Below are positions 1 through 11,615 of a stretch of 64,000 bases of DNA, in pieces. The position numbers and the translations under genes are program-made. The notes below the pieces were generated by a model. It was not told the DNA's origin. It saw nothing but the letters and a program-made list of their open reading frames with translations, and did no database searches. Positions within the stretch are counted from its first letter, which is position 1, and every line of letters starts with the position of its first letter. The stretch comes from Dichetophora obliterata (taxonomy: Eukaryota; Arthropoda; Insecta; Diptera; Sciomyzidae). The stretch spans positions 54,545,830-54,609,829 of the forward strand of contig OY986437.1 of assembly GCA_963920525.1 (NCBI GenBank), in the 5' to 3' direction.

Positions 1-205
1 ACCTTTGTTAACAACTGTAGCTTTTTTGATGTTAACTTATCGAAAGGTCAACTCAAAAGTAGATTGAAAACTAATGTATGATTAGATCTATATTAACGCA
101 TGGTTAGTTGTTATGTCTTGTGTTGTCCCTGAGCCCAACCCATATTATGGTGGGTAAATTTTTCTCACTTTAGATTGTTTTGGACCACTCTTATCGATAT
201 CATTA
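1..205. other. Unassigned AT-rich sequence
   Basis: No open frame, repeat end or RNA gene is visible here. Confidence 0.4.
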
Positions 206-526
206 GGGCTATTCACGGTTTGAGCGTACTTTTAACAAATCGTATTTATAGCATTTGTTATTGTTCAAACTGTGAGCACCTCGCCATGTGACCGTCGTAT
301 TAAAAAATTGTGCAGCCCTGTGATGTATGTCATTATGCGGCTGTTGACAGATCATAAAAATACGAGGTACAAAAAACACGTCTAAGGGCTGCTTTTATTT
401 CCGCGTGCCTGCGTATTTGCGTTTGTATGCAAAGCAACAGCAAGGCAAAATGCGCTTTCGTAAATTGGCATACAAATAGCGGATCGTACAAATGGCGGAC
501 CAGCGTATTCGAACTGTGAATGGCCT
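206..526. mobile_element. MITE-like TIR element, TA-flanked
   Basis: The left end GGGCTATTCACGGTTTGA is an imperfect inverted match to the right end, whose reverse complement is AGGCCATTCACAGTTCGA. A TA dinucleotide flanks both sides (204-205 and 527-528). There is no coding capacity. The ATTCAC terminal motif recalls the element at 36000-37588, but the homology is not proven. Confidence 0.55.
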
Positions 527-626
527 TATTGAGATGTTGTAATGTTGTTTGGGCTGGTTCTTAAGATGATCTAATGCGGAGAAAGTGCGAAAAAGCTGTA
601 GTAGCTGAACTCTATTGTTATTGCAT

Positions 627-631
<5 letters not shown>

Positions 632-669
<38 letters not shown>
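632..669 (+). repeat. Poly(A) tract, 38 A
   Basis: An uninterrupted run of 38 A directly abuts the truncated hAT coding frame at 670. It could be the tail of a short retroposed fragment lying to its left (527-631) or a simple-repeat expansion. No target-site duplication could be identified. Confidence 0.8.
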
Positions 670-672
<3 letters not shown>

Positions 673-1939
673 CATTGGTTTAAGCACATTCACGATTTGC
701 TCCACAGTTTCAAGCTGAAGTGCAGATGGAAATGCCGGGGCTTTTGTATTAAAAGCAATTACTTGATGTACAACAGGCGCCAATTTTACAAAACGCTCCA
801 ACATAAAAAAACAGAGTTCCATCGTGTTTTAACATCTAATATTAACTTTAAGGGGTTGCCATCCTGTTTTTTACGAAGCTCGTCACTGTAAACAACACTA
901 TTTTTAAAAAACTTTACAATATTTCTCACTTGTTCACACAACGACGCCTGTTCAGGTACTTTAATAATGCTTTCCATGACTAAATTTAGAGTATGTGCGA
1001 AACAAGGCAAATGTTTATGTGTCCCAACAAAGTTGTTTACGGCAGCAGCCATATTGGCTGCGTTGTCTGTTACGATACACGAAATCTTTCTTTTATCAAT
1101 GCCAAACTGTTGGCAAGTGGCTTCTAGTTGACTTGCAATACATTCAGAAGTATGTCGTTCAGATAATTCCACAGTAGTCAAAATTTTACCTCGTAAACTG
1201 TTAATTTCCAGAAAGTGTGCGGTGATACCCAAAAAACTGCGGCATGCCATTCCTTCTGTCCAAATATCACACGTTAGAGCAACCTGCTCAACTTTGGTTA
1301 ACTCATATACAAATTTTTGCTTATAGAGTTCGTAAAAATCATTCAGACGAGCCTTCATTGTGTCTACGCATGGAAGATTAAAGGCGGGACAAAGCTGCTT
1401 GACCAAGTGCTGGAAACCTCTTCCCTTTAAAATATCGAAAGCTCGGCCATCGACACACATGAAACGCAGCAAGCTCTTTGTCAGGTTTGCGTGTTGCACA
1501 CCACCTTCTGCAAACATTGACCTGCATGAAATATGTCTGTAAGTGTGGGATTATCATGGAAATATTAAGTAAAATTAATCTACCGTCGATTGAAGGATTC
1601 TTTTAAAGTGAGCTGCCCTCCCCTTAGTTTTGGAACGCCATGCTCTTTATCCACTGCTTCAACATCTTTCGCGCTTTCTTGCTCGCTATCTTCCTCGCTT
1701 TCTAGTTCGCTTTCCTTATTCTGTGAATATTGCTTGAACCTTAAAAAATTTGCAAATTTTTAGAAAAAAAAACTGCAAACAGTTGGGAAAGCTTACTGTT
1801 CTCCATGGTTTTTTAGGTGCTTCACCATATTGGTGGTGTTTCCACTAGTTTTTATATGTTTAAAACAAATTTTACATATTGAATTGCACTTATCGCCCTG
1901 CTTGAAAAATTTCCATACATTCGATCTTTTTGGCGCCAT
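670..1939 (-). pseudogene. hAT-family (ZBED-like) transposase, three exons, broken at the 3' end
   Basis: Exon 1 (1939-1797) starts MAPKRSNVWKFF and carries a BED zinc finger (CKIC, then HLKNH). Exon 2 (1739-1584) is acidic and Ser/Glu-rich. Exon 3 starts at 1521. Both introns (1796-1740 and 1583-1522, 57 and 62 bp) are GT-AG and keep the frame. Exon 3 has hallmarks of the hAT catalytic fold: CDIWT, IVTDNAANM, CFAHTLNLV and TRWNSV. After TRWNSVF the frame shifts at a T7 run (about 804-810), giving a stop at 786-788. The continuation MLERFVKLAPVVHQ resumes in another frame and runs to 670, where poly(A) cuts it off. The usual C-terminal dimerisation region is missing. I infer a dead transposase. 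Domesticated ZBED genes look similar, but the frameshift argues against function. Confidence 0.85.
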
Positions 1940-1974
1940 TTTATTTTCTTTGTAAATATAATGATGTACATTTT

Positions 1975-2101
1975 GGTTCGATACTAGGTAAAACGTATCG
2001 ATACCGCCAAATATCGGATTGGCCGAAAATATCGAAAAAGTACTCGTATCGCACGAAAAAGTATCGATACTATGATATATCGATACGATATTCGTGTCCC
2101 T
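1975..2101 (-). promoter_or_regulatory. 5' end of the hAT element with a TATCGATA cluster
   Basis: Three perfect TATCGATA palindromes (1996-2003, 2062-2069, 2078-2085) and several one-off variants lie between the transposase start and a probable TIR. Read on the minus strand the TIR begins near 2101 as AGGGACACGAATATCG. Subterminal repeats of this kind are typical transposase-binding sites in hAT elements. TATCGATA is also the known site of the Drosophila BED-finger factor DREF. The partner TIR is lost with the truncated end. Confidence 0.5.
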
Positions 2102-2264
2102 ATGTACATAAGGTATGGCTTGATAAAGAATGAAATTTTTGAAGTACAACCAACTTTGTTATTTTTTAAGATATGTTTATGATTTTCATGCCATTGGAAA
2201 GAGAATTAAATAAAACACAATTCTGATTCAAGTAAAAATTTTGATTTATTACGCGAAATTCTGA

Positions 2265-2392
2265 GAAAACTGTATTCAAACTTGAAATTTTGTAGTTTCA
2301 ACGGATTTATTTTATCTTCACACGAGCACAGCTCGGTAATGGCTAAGCCAGATAGGTTCGTTGATACACCGTTTGAAAGGTCAATTTATTTA
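2265..2392 (+). repeat. Dispersed repeat, copy A
   Basis: It contains CACACGAGCACAGCTCGGTA and neighbouring sequence that reappears inverted at about 28395-28530, with differences throughout. The family is unknown and no coding potential is seen. The surrounding 2102-2596 shows nothing else. Confidence 0.6.
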
Positions 2393-2596
2393 TTTTTGTT
2401 TTAATTTAAAAGATTAAAGAACCAAGGCACGCGCCTTATACAAACAATTGCCTTTATTGTCTTTAGCATGAGTTCTTCAAGATAGATAGATAGTTTTGTA
2501 AATTTTGTTGTCCTAGTCAAAAATCACTTCCGTTTTTTGCAACGTAACGCTAGCAAATATTATTGCTTATATCTTTAAATCCTTAGGGTCTACCAT

Positions 2597-2788
2597 AAAC
2601 AAGGTAGTGTTAAGGCTGAATGTGCTCTCTTTCTTAGTGACCATAACTGTCGAATTCAGCCATTTTGGTATTTTTGCCAATTTTTGCTTTCATATTGCAT
2701 TATCATTGGTTGCAAATTTTGTATGAGCTGTCAACTTCGTTTTGACATTTTCGGTCACCAGCTCTCCGCCCTTACACTAGCTTGTCTA
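2597..2788. mobile_element. MITE, AGACAAGGTAGTG family, copy 1
   Basis: A roughly 190 bp unit with inverted ends (ACAAGGTAGTGTTAAGGC against GCCCTTACACTAGCTTGT). It is homologous along its whole length to the better-preserved copy at 58458-58646. Confidence 0.7.
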
Positions 2789-3311
2789 GTTTTGCCATGG
2801 GTTGAGCAGTGCGTAATTCAAGAAGAGTTGCAAAATTGCTTCCAATGTGATTGTTGTTGGAATTATGAAAGTTCGCAATCATGCATTTTCGCATCTTCGC
2901 AACTGCGTTTCGCATAAACCCGTGAATACCCCTAATATTTATAACAATATGCTAACTATATTTATCGACTTAGGGCCACTTTCTCAATGTCCGGTTAGTC
3001 TAGCTCTTAACCAGGACTTAGCTAACCATACGATAGCTAAAAAAATAATTTCACCAGCAATGGAATTCCCAAAAATTTACCGATAATAATCGTTGTCGTT
3101 ATCGGTCATTGTACGTGCCACATAGAAAATGACAGTTTTCGCTAACTAACGATATCGAAAATCGTCGTTAACGCGTTTGGAAATTCCACTACAGGTGCTG
3201 GTTAAGCAACTGTCGGTTAGATGACTAATTGTGAATTTTTGAATTGTGAATACGTAAAAACATCATATCATCTGTCTCGTGTTTACATATTTCTTATTTT
3301 GTGCTGCAAAT

Positions 3312-4880
3312 CAGAGAACTGCACAAGCCTTCTTGAAGTCTATTTCAAGCGCTTGCTTAAAATACAAGTTCAAGCTAGCTTGAGCTTGATAATTTTGAAT
3401 CAAGTATAGCTTGTAATTGAATATAAATAAGCCCACGCACAGCTTGCAAGTATTCTAGCTTACAAGCGAACGGCACGAAGTGTCAAGTAAAGGAAAGCTT
3501 GATGCCTTCGGCAAAAGCTTGTAAGCCTCGCAAGTATCCAAATTATTGAATTAAAGCAAGTATCCAAAAAAGTCAATGAGCTTCTTTAGAGAAAGCTTAA
3601 GCGTAATAGGACTTTTAAGGATTCTGTGGACTCCGTGGTGTGAAGTTTTAGGGTAAATGATTTCGAAGATGCTGTCAAACTTTAAAATTTAAGATGGCGG
3701 ATAGAGTTGCCACCTAGATTTTTTTATTTTTGCGAATTCTTGTAATTTTGAAATTCTGACAACGGATTTGATTTCGAATATAATCCCTATCGGAAATTTT
3801 AAAGTGCTTTATTAAAAAGCAAGTAAAAAGGTCTTCACTCTGCCTATGAATAGTGCTTTTGAAAAGTGCTTTGCTCCCGCTACAAATTAAGCTTAAAAAA
3901 AGCTGTTTGCTTTCGAGATTCTTCGTTTTTTTTTTCGTTATCTACTCTGCTTACTAATCGTACTCTCATCACTAACATCGCTTGTTGTTTTCTCATCATT
4001 ATTTATCACTAGTATATGTAAAAAGTTTAATTCGTGAAAAAATGTTGCAGCAAAATAGTGAAAAATATTAGTGAAAAAATGGTTAAAACGTTTATAAAGT
4101 GTTAAATTGTAATGTTTTCATAAAAAATGTAATAAAATTAGTGGCAAGTGGTTTGGATATTCAAAACGTTAATGTAAAATATTACAACAGGCAAAAATAT
4201 ACGCCATCGTAAATGAAGTCGCGAATGCAGGTGCGAACAAAGAAGGCGCTCTTTCCGAAGGGAGAGCAAAGCGCTTTTTTGAATCGTTTTTCATAGCGAG
4301 AACAAAGGTCTTCTTTCCAGTGACATGACAATGTTAAATAAAGCTCTATTTAAAGCGAGAACAAAGCGCTATTGTGGTTTTGTAAAGTGCTTTGAAAGTT
4401 GTTTTGAAGCGCTTTGTTTCCTAAAGGGATGTCACAGTTTTAAAATTTAAGATGGAGGTTAGGGCTGCCACCTAAATTTTTACCACAGTATTGCCACCTA
4501 ATAATATATATTTTTAAGAGTTTTAAACATCATTTATCAGTGTTAAGGGGTCGCTGATTTTGAATCTAAAGACCGAATTTTAAAATTCAAGATGGTGGAT
4601 AGGGTTGCCACCTTAATTTTTTTTTAGTTCTATAAATTCGGGGCCGGCAAAAAAAATGGTACACCAAATATGGGTCGCTGAATCCGAATCCGTTGTCAGA
4701 ATTACAAAATTATAAAATTTTGAAATAATAGGGTTGCCACCTAATTATATGTCTTTTCAATAGTTTTAAACGTCATTTATCAGTGTTAAGGGGACGCTGA
4801 TTTCGAATTTAAGGTCAGAATTTTAAACTTCAAGATGGTGGATAGGGTTGCCACCTTAATTTTATGTAGTTTTATGAATT
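3312..4880 (+). mobile_element. hAT-like non-autonomous element, copy 1 (right end lost)
   Basis: It begins CAGAGAACTGCACAAG, like the bounded copy at 26410-27509, and follows it through the AAGCTTG-rich part and the GGGTTGCCACCT-containing part. This copy has extra duplicated blocks of about 300 bp at 4440-4880, and the expected right TIR is not found. No coding sequence is seen. Confidence 0.6.
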
Positions 4881-4907
4881 CGGGGCTCGAAATCATTTAC
4901 CCTAAAA
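3646..4907. repeat. Perfect 21 bp inverted repeat pair enclosing about 1.2 kb
   Basis: TTTAGGGTAAATGATTTCGA (3647-3666) and its exact complement (4887-4906) bound the GGGTTGCCACCT repeats; one further base pairs outside. This may be a separate TIR element inside the larger composite. Confidence 0.6.
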
Positions 4908-5057
4908 TGGCGCTAACCGAAACCACAACTTGCCGTTAACTTAATCAGCACTTAACTGACAGTTCAACCTTAACCGAACATTGAGAAAGGGCTTTTTTCT
5001 AAGTGCTGGTTAAAGTCCTGATTAGTGCTTAACCGGACATTGAGAAAGCGACCCTTA

Positions 5058-7016
5058 TTCTACATTTAAATTCATTTACAATTATAAGGATTTTTCAGTA
5101 TAAATTATATCAAACGCTACTTGACAAAACTGTCAACACACGAGAAGGTCTCAACAAAAAAAATATTATATGAAATTCTTAGAGCTTTTCAACTTCAAGT
5201 TAAAAAAAGGATTATAAAAACTACTTTTTAGATAAATTTACAACCGTAAATCACCAGAATAAGGACTTAAGTGCTCTATTTGAAAATGTCTTTTTGTTTC
5301 TACAACCAAGCAAAATGTTTCCCTTTTTCGCTTTTAGCTCAAAACACAATTGAAAAATACCTCAAAACGGGAAATTACCCACCCTCGAACTGGCATCAGT
5401 GAGTAACACCCGCTCCAATAGCGTAAAATATCGCTGCTGGAGTATTTTTAGGACTCTCTGAGAGACAACACGCATCAGTTTTTAGAGTGTAGTGTAATAA
5501 CAGTTTCTGGATGCAATTTTACTAGTCTAAAGTCAAACTTTTCTTTTTGAAAATCAATATGCTCTTTCTTAATTTCATTCTGAAGACAGTGGCGATTAGG
5601 ACAGAATACAGTAGAACAAAACAACTACATCAAAATTAAATTTGCATGGATAAAATAGTTCCGACAAAAAACTTAAAATGAGCACTCAAGCAATTGATTA
5701 GCAACCATTTACCTAAATGCGATCATGACCGACCACGCGGTTGACAGTCTTCCACATAATTTAGACATCTTTAATCGTTGGATATAATAACATCAACACG
5801 TGTCGTTAGGTAATTTTGGGGTAACATACATGCAGGCAATCTCATAGGCGCAATGTCACCACCTGCTAGGATCACTCTAAACTTTGTGATCGCTACTGAT
5901 CGCTGGCTCGTAGAAGGTGTGAAAAAGCTCCAATGCGATCGATGGACCACACAATTAATATGCTTAACTAAGCGCAATAATATACAGAAACTTTTATTGT
6001 GGCTACAACAAAAATATTTAAATTTAAATGAGTATTTTTTTCCATTATTCTATTTAACTTTTGTTAATCTTCAATGAAATTGATGAAACTATTTTAAGAT
6101 AAAAAGAAAATTCAAGCATATTTTTTCAATTAACGTCATATTTTTCAACGCAAATTAAAAACAAAAAAAAAACTCAAGTTAATTAAGTAAAAAATTTTTA
6201 AATAGATTTTTCAAATACTCTCCCATCTTTTACTTCTGGGTTATTCTTCATAACATCGAAATATTAAGTTCTTTAGTCGTAAGATATTTATATTTATTCG
6301 ATTTTATCCGAGTTAACGAACCATTTAAACTATGAGGCATCCCGAACTTACACATCGATTTGATCATTTTACTGTGCGCGTGTAAATATTTTCGTAGACA
6401 TCATTTTCATCAAGTATTTGAAAACATAATTAAAATTTTTGCCAAATGTTTTCTATTTTCAAAACTGATGATCATCATTGATGATCGGTATCGTATCATT
6501 GTTGCATGCTTGAAAATTGTATTTTTCTTCCATAAAAGAAAAACAGAAGCTACTTATTGTTTTATTTATTAGAATAACAGTTGTTGTTATTTTAATTGCA
6601 ATAAACATATGTTGCTGTGAATAGTTTGATGAAGCATTAACTAAATAAACATTATTTTCGGCATTCATAAATTGATATAAATTTAATAGATTTATCTGAT
6701 TGATTTCATGGTAGTTTTTTGTGTATTTCGTTTGCTTCACACTTTGATGTATGCATGTGGCTGAAAAGCACGTGAGCGGTTGTGCTATTTTTAAATTTGA
6801 TATAATAAAATCCAATATTTTAAATTGTTCCCAAATCTTCTTGATTGAGAGGATTTATAAGGAGCTTATCCTGTCGGCCCTGGCGTTGCAAATTGTCACC
6901 ATCAAATTCAGAGGTTTGCATAACGCTGCAGTTAAGGTTCAACTATAATAGAAGTAACGAAATGTGATCTAATGTCAGTTGAGCAGCGCGTTCTTTCACT
7001 TATTGTTTGAAGCAAT
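5058..7016. other. Unassigned sequence
   Basis: Short frames of 60-118 codons occur on both strands but show no conserved motif, composition bias or splice structure. I see no repeat boundary. Confidence 0.4.
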
Positions 7017-7523
7017 TGGGCCTATTCTGCCAGATCTGTTATTCTGTTATAAGTTTTCTGTTATGCATCATAAAAGATGCCGACCATAAAAGATCTGTTA
7101 AAATTGGTATTCTGCCTTTCGATCTATGGCACCCTGTTATCAATCTTCGAAAATAAAAATATATTACAATTTCGTTAACTTCTGTTATGAAACAGCTGAT
7201 TGCTGTCAATAAAATTAAATTATTGGGCATGCATATAAAATGCAAGCGCAGACAGAAAAAGACAAAAATGTATCTGTTATTCTGTTGTCTTTCAACAGAT
7301 TTCATAGCAAATTTTTTCATGCTGAATTCTAAATAAAAGATTTTGTAAAAGATTTTTTGACAGTTCGAAAAATCTCTTATGATTTATAACAGATTTCATA
7401 AAAGATAATAATGCAGAATACGAATTTTGGTCTCGTAACAGATTTCTTGACAGCTCAAAAATTTGTTTATGAAATCATAATAGAATAACAGAATTTTTTC
7501 TTAACAGATTGTGCAGAACCCTA
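7017..7523. mobile_element. Possible TIR element rich in TCTGTTAT motifs
   Basis: The left edge GGGCCTATTCTGCCAGATCT and the right edge, reverse complement TAGGGTTCTGCACAATCTG, are imperfect inverted matches. The interior repeats TCTGTTAT and its complement many times. The boundaries are approximate. Confidence 0.4.
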
Positions 7524-8527
7524 CAAGAAGACTATCGGTTATTTAACTAAGCAAAAACGGTTTTTCTAAACTGAAATATCGGTTACCTCTTCATACCAAG
7601 TTTCGGTTATGCTAGGAAGAGCCTCGGGAAGAAATTAACCGAAACTCGTGTATACGTGTGATCTGGCATCCCTTTTTCACACGTATCAATTTCCAATACC
7701 ATTGAAATATAGCCGTCTCGCTCTCTCTCTAGTTAGGGTTAACATAAATACAGGTTATAGGTAACCAAATCTCACCAGATAAATCTAACCGAAAACTCAG
7801 TTATATGTAACCGTTAGATATAACGTAAAAATCAGTTTTATCTAACGTACCTCTTAAAAAATAAAAATGCATGCAATTCGTTGGTGTCTTGAAACAAATG
7901 GTTTTAATTTATTATAAAATTTTTTATTGTTGTTTTTGTTGTTCTTACTGTTGTTGCTGCTACTGCGAGCTACTTCTGTGCCGACGACTTTGGGAGTGGA
8001 ATTAGATGTGGCGAATGTTGAAATGCTCACTGCATTCTTGATATTGGCAAGCGTGCTTATTTGCTCATCCTTCTTTGATGGGTAGCAGCGTTCCAACAGT
8101 AAGCAATTTAAAGATATTTAATTTTTTTATTGCAGAACTTGGTTTTTGTTAGCGAAACCAGGAATGGTAAACTACAATGGCGGATATGCAAAAATTGGAC
8201 ATGATTTTTAATAATGATACCTTCTCTTTCTTTCACATGCACTTGCTAAAATGTTCATATTTTTCCCTGTTTCACAATTTTTGACACTGAAATGAGTATG
8301 CGAATGTGGTTGTAAACAGAAAAATGTATGTGATTGTGTTAGAGTTTTGGTTAGCTATTTCTTGTAGGGAATAGGCCCAAATGCTTTCTTATACAAGCGG
8401 TTATAATAAACATAACGTAACGTGACGGAACGTATAGATCCGTGGATTTTGGATTTCTACGTTACTTTACATTACGTCTTGTCAAAAGCAACTGAAAATT
8501 GAGGTTAGATTCCATTAGTATGTAATA
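7524..8527. other. Unassigned sequence
   Basis: An 80-codon minus-strand frame (7854-8096) has an Asn/Lys/Ser-rich low-complexity end encoded by GTT/TTG repeats. It has no recognisable domain and I do not call it a gene. Confidence 0.4.
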
Positions 8528-11177
8528 GACCGGTTCACATAACAAAAGTGTTCAAATATTCCGGTGCGCGTCCATTTTCTAAAAGTTCGACCCTTATTAA
8601 GCACAAAAATATTTAATACCTAAAAAAAATTGACCTCTAGGGGTTCCGAAAATCGCTTGAAGGTCATTTAAGAGCTTTGTGGGACTTAAACCATTTAAAA
8701 AAATGTCGTGTGTAAACGGAAAAGCAATTGGAATATATTTTGATAGGAAACAATTATTAATAATTCAGTCTTGTTAATTTTTATTTTTTTTTTAAATATG
8801 AATCTGGTAATTTTTGGCGGAGTTGTAAACATGCAATTTTACTCTCAACAAAAAATTATCGTTATTCTATACAAATTTTTTTTTTATTTTGTTCTAGCGA
8901 CATTTTTTTTTTTTGTAATTTTGTATTTTTATGTGAAACTTAGGCTTTCTTGAGGTGCAACATATCTTACAGTTTATTGACCATAACTTGCAAAAAAATT
9001 AAAAATACTACATTTATTTATTATTTTGAAAATTTATTTATTAAAAATATGATTTTTTTAATGCATTTAAATTTTTTTTCTATGCTTATCAACGACTTGC
9101 AACAAATTTTGTTTTTGCTCTTCCTTACAAGTTATTCTGTTACTAAACGTAACGCTACGCTTCTCTTTGCTGAATGGTTAATTACATTCGGCTGTGTGAC
9201 CATTTAAAGAGCACTTACATATGCAGGGTCAAGTTTAATAAACTCCAAAAAAAGAGAACAGAAAGAGACTTTTTTAAAATTCAATAAAATATATTGCATA
9301 GTAAAAACATAAAATAAACACTTTTTAATATATTATTTTTTCAGTTTTTTTGTTTTAAAAACATGTGTTATAAAATAAATACATAAATATAAATGTAAAT
9401 GAAAAACATTTTACACTTATTATTTCAAAAAGTTAAACAAACTTGAGGTGCAAGTAAATGAGACCAAATAAATAATCATATTAGAGTTTTTTTTATTAAG
9501 TCTTTTTAACTGAAGTAGCAAACGAGATCAAATTGTGATTAACTTATCAAGCTTCCTCAGAATCATACTCATATTGTTTTTAACATGCGCCGAAAAACTC
9601 CAAATACGATACGTTTTTGAAAATATAATTTTTTGTTAAAAAAGCTCGAAGCCAATTTTTGGTTAGCAAATTACATTAATATATAACTAAGCGTCATTTA
9701 TGAAATCTGTTTTCCATAAGTTAATAAATTCGATACAGTTAAGTATTTTATTTAAATTTATCCATTCAAAAACTGAAAATTTTTTAAATTCTTTGGACCA
9801 TGCTTTTAAATAATCATAAGATATTTTGTGCAGGTTTGGGCAGGTTTTTTTGAAAGATCTTGAAAGATTTTGAAAGAGTAAAATTATCTGGAACGTTTTT
9901 TCTTAATATTGGTTATTGCCAAAGATATTAATTTTTTATTAAAATGTATAAAATTCTCGTTTTTGACTGTTCCAAAATTAATTGCGCAATACTGTACAAA
10001 TATTTTTGAGCAAAAATTTCTTTTTTCTTTCATTTAAGCCAAAAACTAAGCCTTCAAAACAAATTTAGGGTTAACAGATGTCTCCAAAGGGGTGAAAAAT
10101 AGCTAAGACGAAATCGTCATAGTGGACACATAACGTATGCAAGTGGTCACAGCTAGGGTTAAGTTACGTTTGTTCAGGGATGGCCAGCAGCATTGCCATA
10201 TAGCTATTAACTTGCAAATCAGTGTTGATACTTTTCATGCAAATTTCTTTGTGTGCATTTTTAGTAAATTTTTTTATTGATTGATGTATTTTGTCTCCAA
10301 CAAAAAGAGAAGACTTTTAATTTTAAAAAAGATAAAAAAAGATCTCGAGAAAAAAAGAGAACATATCCTCTTTAAAAGAGATATGATGGCAACGGTAGTT
10401 ACAAGGTAGCCCCGACAACAACCTTTTTTCTCACGAGTCAAGAAATGTCAAACAAAAGAAAACTGACAAGAGGAGCGTCCAATCATGCTTTTTTTTTTGT
10501 ATCAACGTAGAAATGTAATAAACAGCAGAGAGAATCGTAGCATTAGTAACAGAATTTAATAATTCAGTAACTTCTAATGAAGAGCAAAAACAATATTTGA
10601 TGCAAGTCGTTGATAAGCACAGAAAAAAATTTAAATGCATTACAAAAAATCATATTTTTTAAAAACTAAATTTTAGAAATAATAAATAAATTTAGTATTT
10701 TTAATTTTTTCACAAGTTATGGTCAATAAACTGTAAATATGTTGCACCTCAAGAAAGCCTAAGTTTCACACAAAAATATAAACTTACAAAAAAAAAAAAT
10801 GTCGCTAGAACAAAATAAGAAAAAATTTTGTATGGAAAAACGATAAATTTTCATTGAGAGTACAATTGCATGTTTAAAACTAAAAACTACCAGATGCATA
10901 TTTAAAAAAAAAAGTTAAATAAGACTGAATTATTAATAATTGTTTTCTATCAAAATATATTGCAATTGTTTTTCTGTTTAGACACGACATTTTTTAAAAT
11001 GGTTAAAGCCAAATATAGCTCTAAAATGACCTTCAAACGATTTTTGGAACCCATAGAGGTCAATTTTTTCGGGTCTTAAACTATTTTTGTACTAATTAGG
11101 GTTCTAACTTTCAGAAAGTGGACGCGCACCGAAGAAAAAACGACACATAATTTTCCCCATACACTTATGAACCGGTC
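8528..11177. mobile_element. Foldback DNA element with about 640 bp inverted arms
   Basis: The termini GACCGGTTCACATAA (left) and TTATGAACCGGTC (right) are inverted, with TA outside each (8526-8527 and 11178-11179). Complementarity, including GACTGAATTATTAATAATTG in reverse, can be followed inward to about 9165 on the left and 10525 on the right. The arms have diverged, so the element is not recent. The 1.3 kb centre holds no convincing frame. Frames inside the arms are AT-rich noise. Confidence 0.75.
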
Positions 11178-11411
11178 TAGTGTGAAATGTGTATTGTTGA
11201 AACTACGTTTTTTGTTGAGTTTTCGTTATTTTTGTGATAGTTCTATATATCCACAGCTGTGGACGACGAAGTTTTAATTGAACTTGTACGGGAACGTGCA
11301 TTTATTTACGACAAACAACTGCCTATTATAATTGTTATAACGTTTTCTTACATTGCGTCCTGTCATGATGACAGTTAACAACATTACGTTACATAAAACT
11401 TGAACGTGTAA

Positions 11412-11615
11412 TGCACTGAACACATTCACGACGGCAACGACTTGGCGACTACTGTCAAATTATTTTTACATGCTTTTCTTATGGAGGTGAATTTGGTGAA
11501 TATGTGGCAGCGACATGACAATGTTGCTGTCGCCGGTACAGAATTATTTCTAATTTGACGAGTGACAAAAACGCAAACTTAAGGGTTTGTGAATGCGTGA
11601 ATGAAACAATCCCAG
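11412..11615 (-). mobile_element. Truncated copy of the TGAACACATTG MITE
   Basis: It matches the reverse complement of the MITE at 39452-39732, including TTATTTTTACATGCTT and a following GGAGGTGAA. Only part of the element is present; the match ends at GAAACAATC, where the next element begins. Confidence 0.65.

Larger units (their letters stand above)
2973..5055. mobile_element. TIR element with nested repeats inside
   Basis: The left end GGGCCACTTTCTCAATGTCC pairs with the right end, whose reverse complement is AGGGTCGCTTTCTCAATGTC. TA lies at both outer edges (2971-2972 and 5056-5057). Similarity between the arms extends past the termini around AACCAGGACTT. The interior holds the repeats at 3312-4880 and 3646-4907, so this is probably an older non-autonomous element into which others inserted. 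Confidence 0.6.

Noticed and set aside
6459..6815. A 118-codon minus-strand ORF
   Set aside because: Composition matches random AT-rich translation (Ile/Asn/Lys-rich), with no motif, splice signal or neighbour support.
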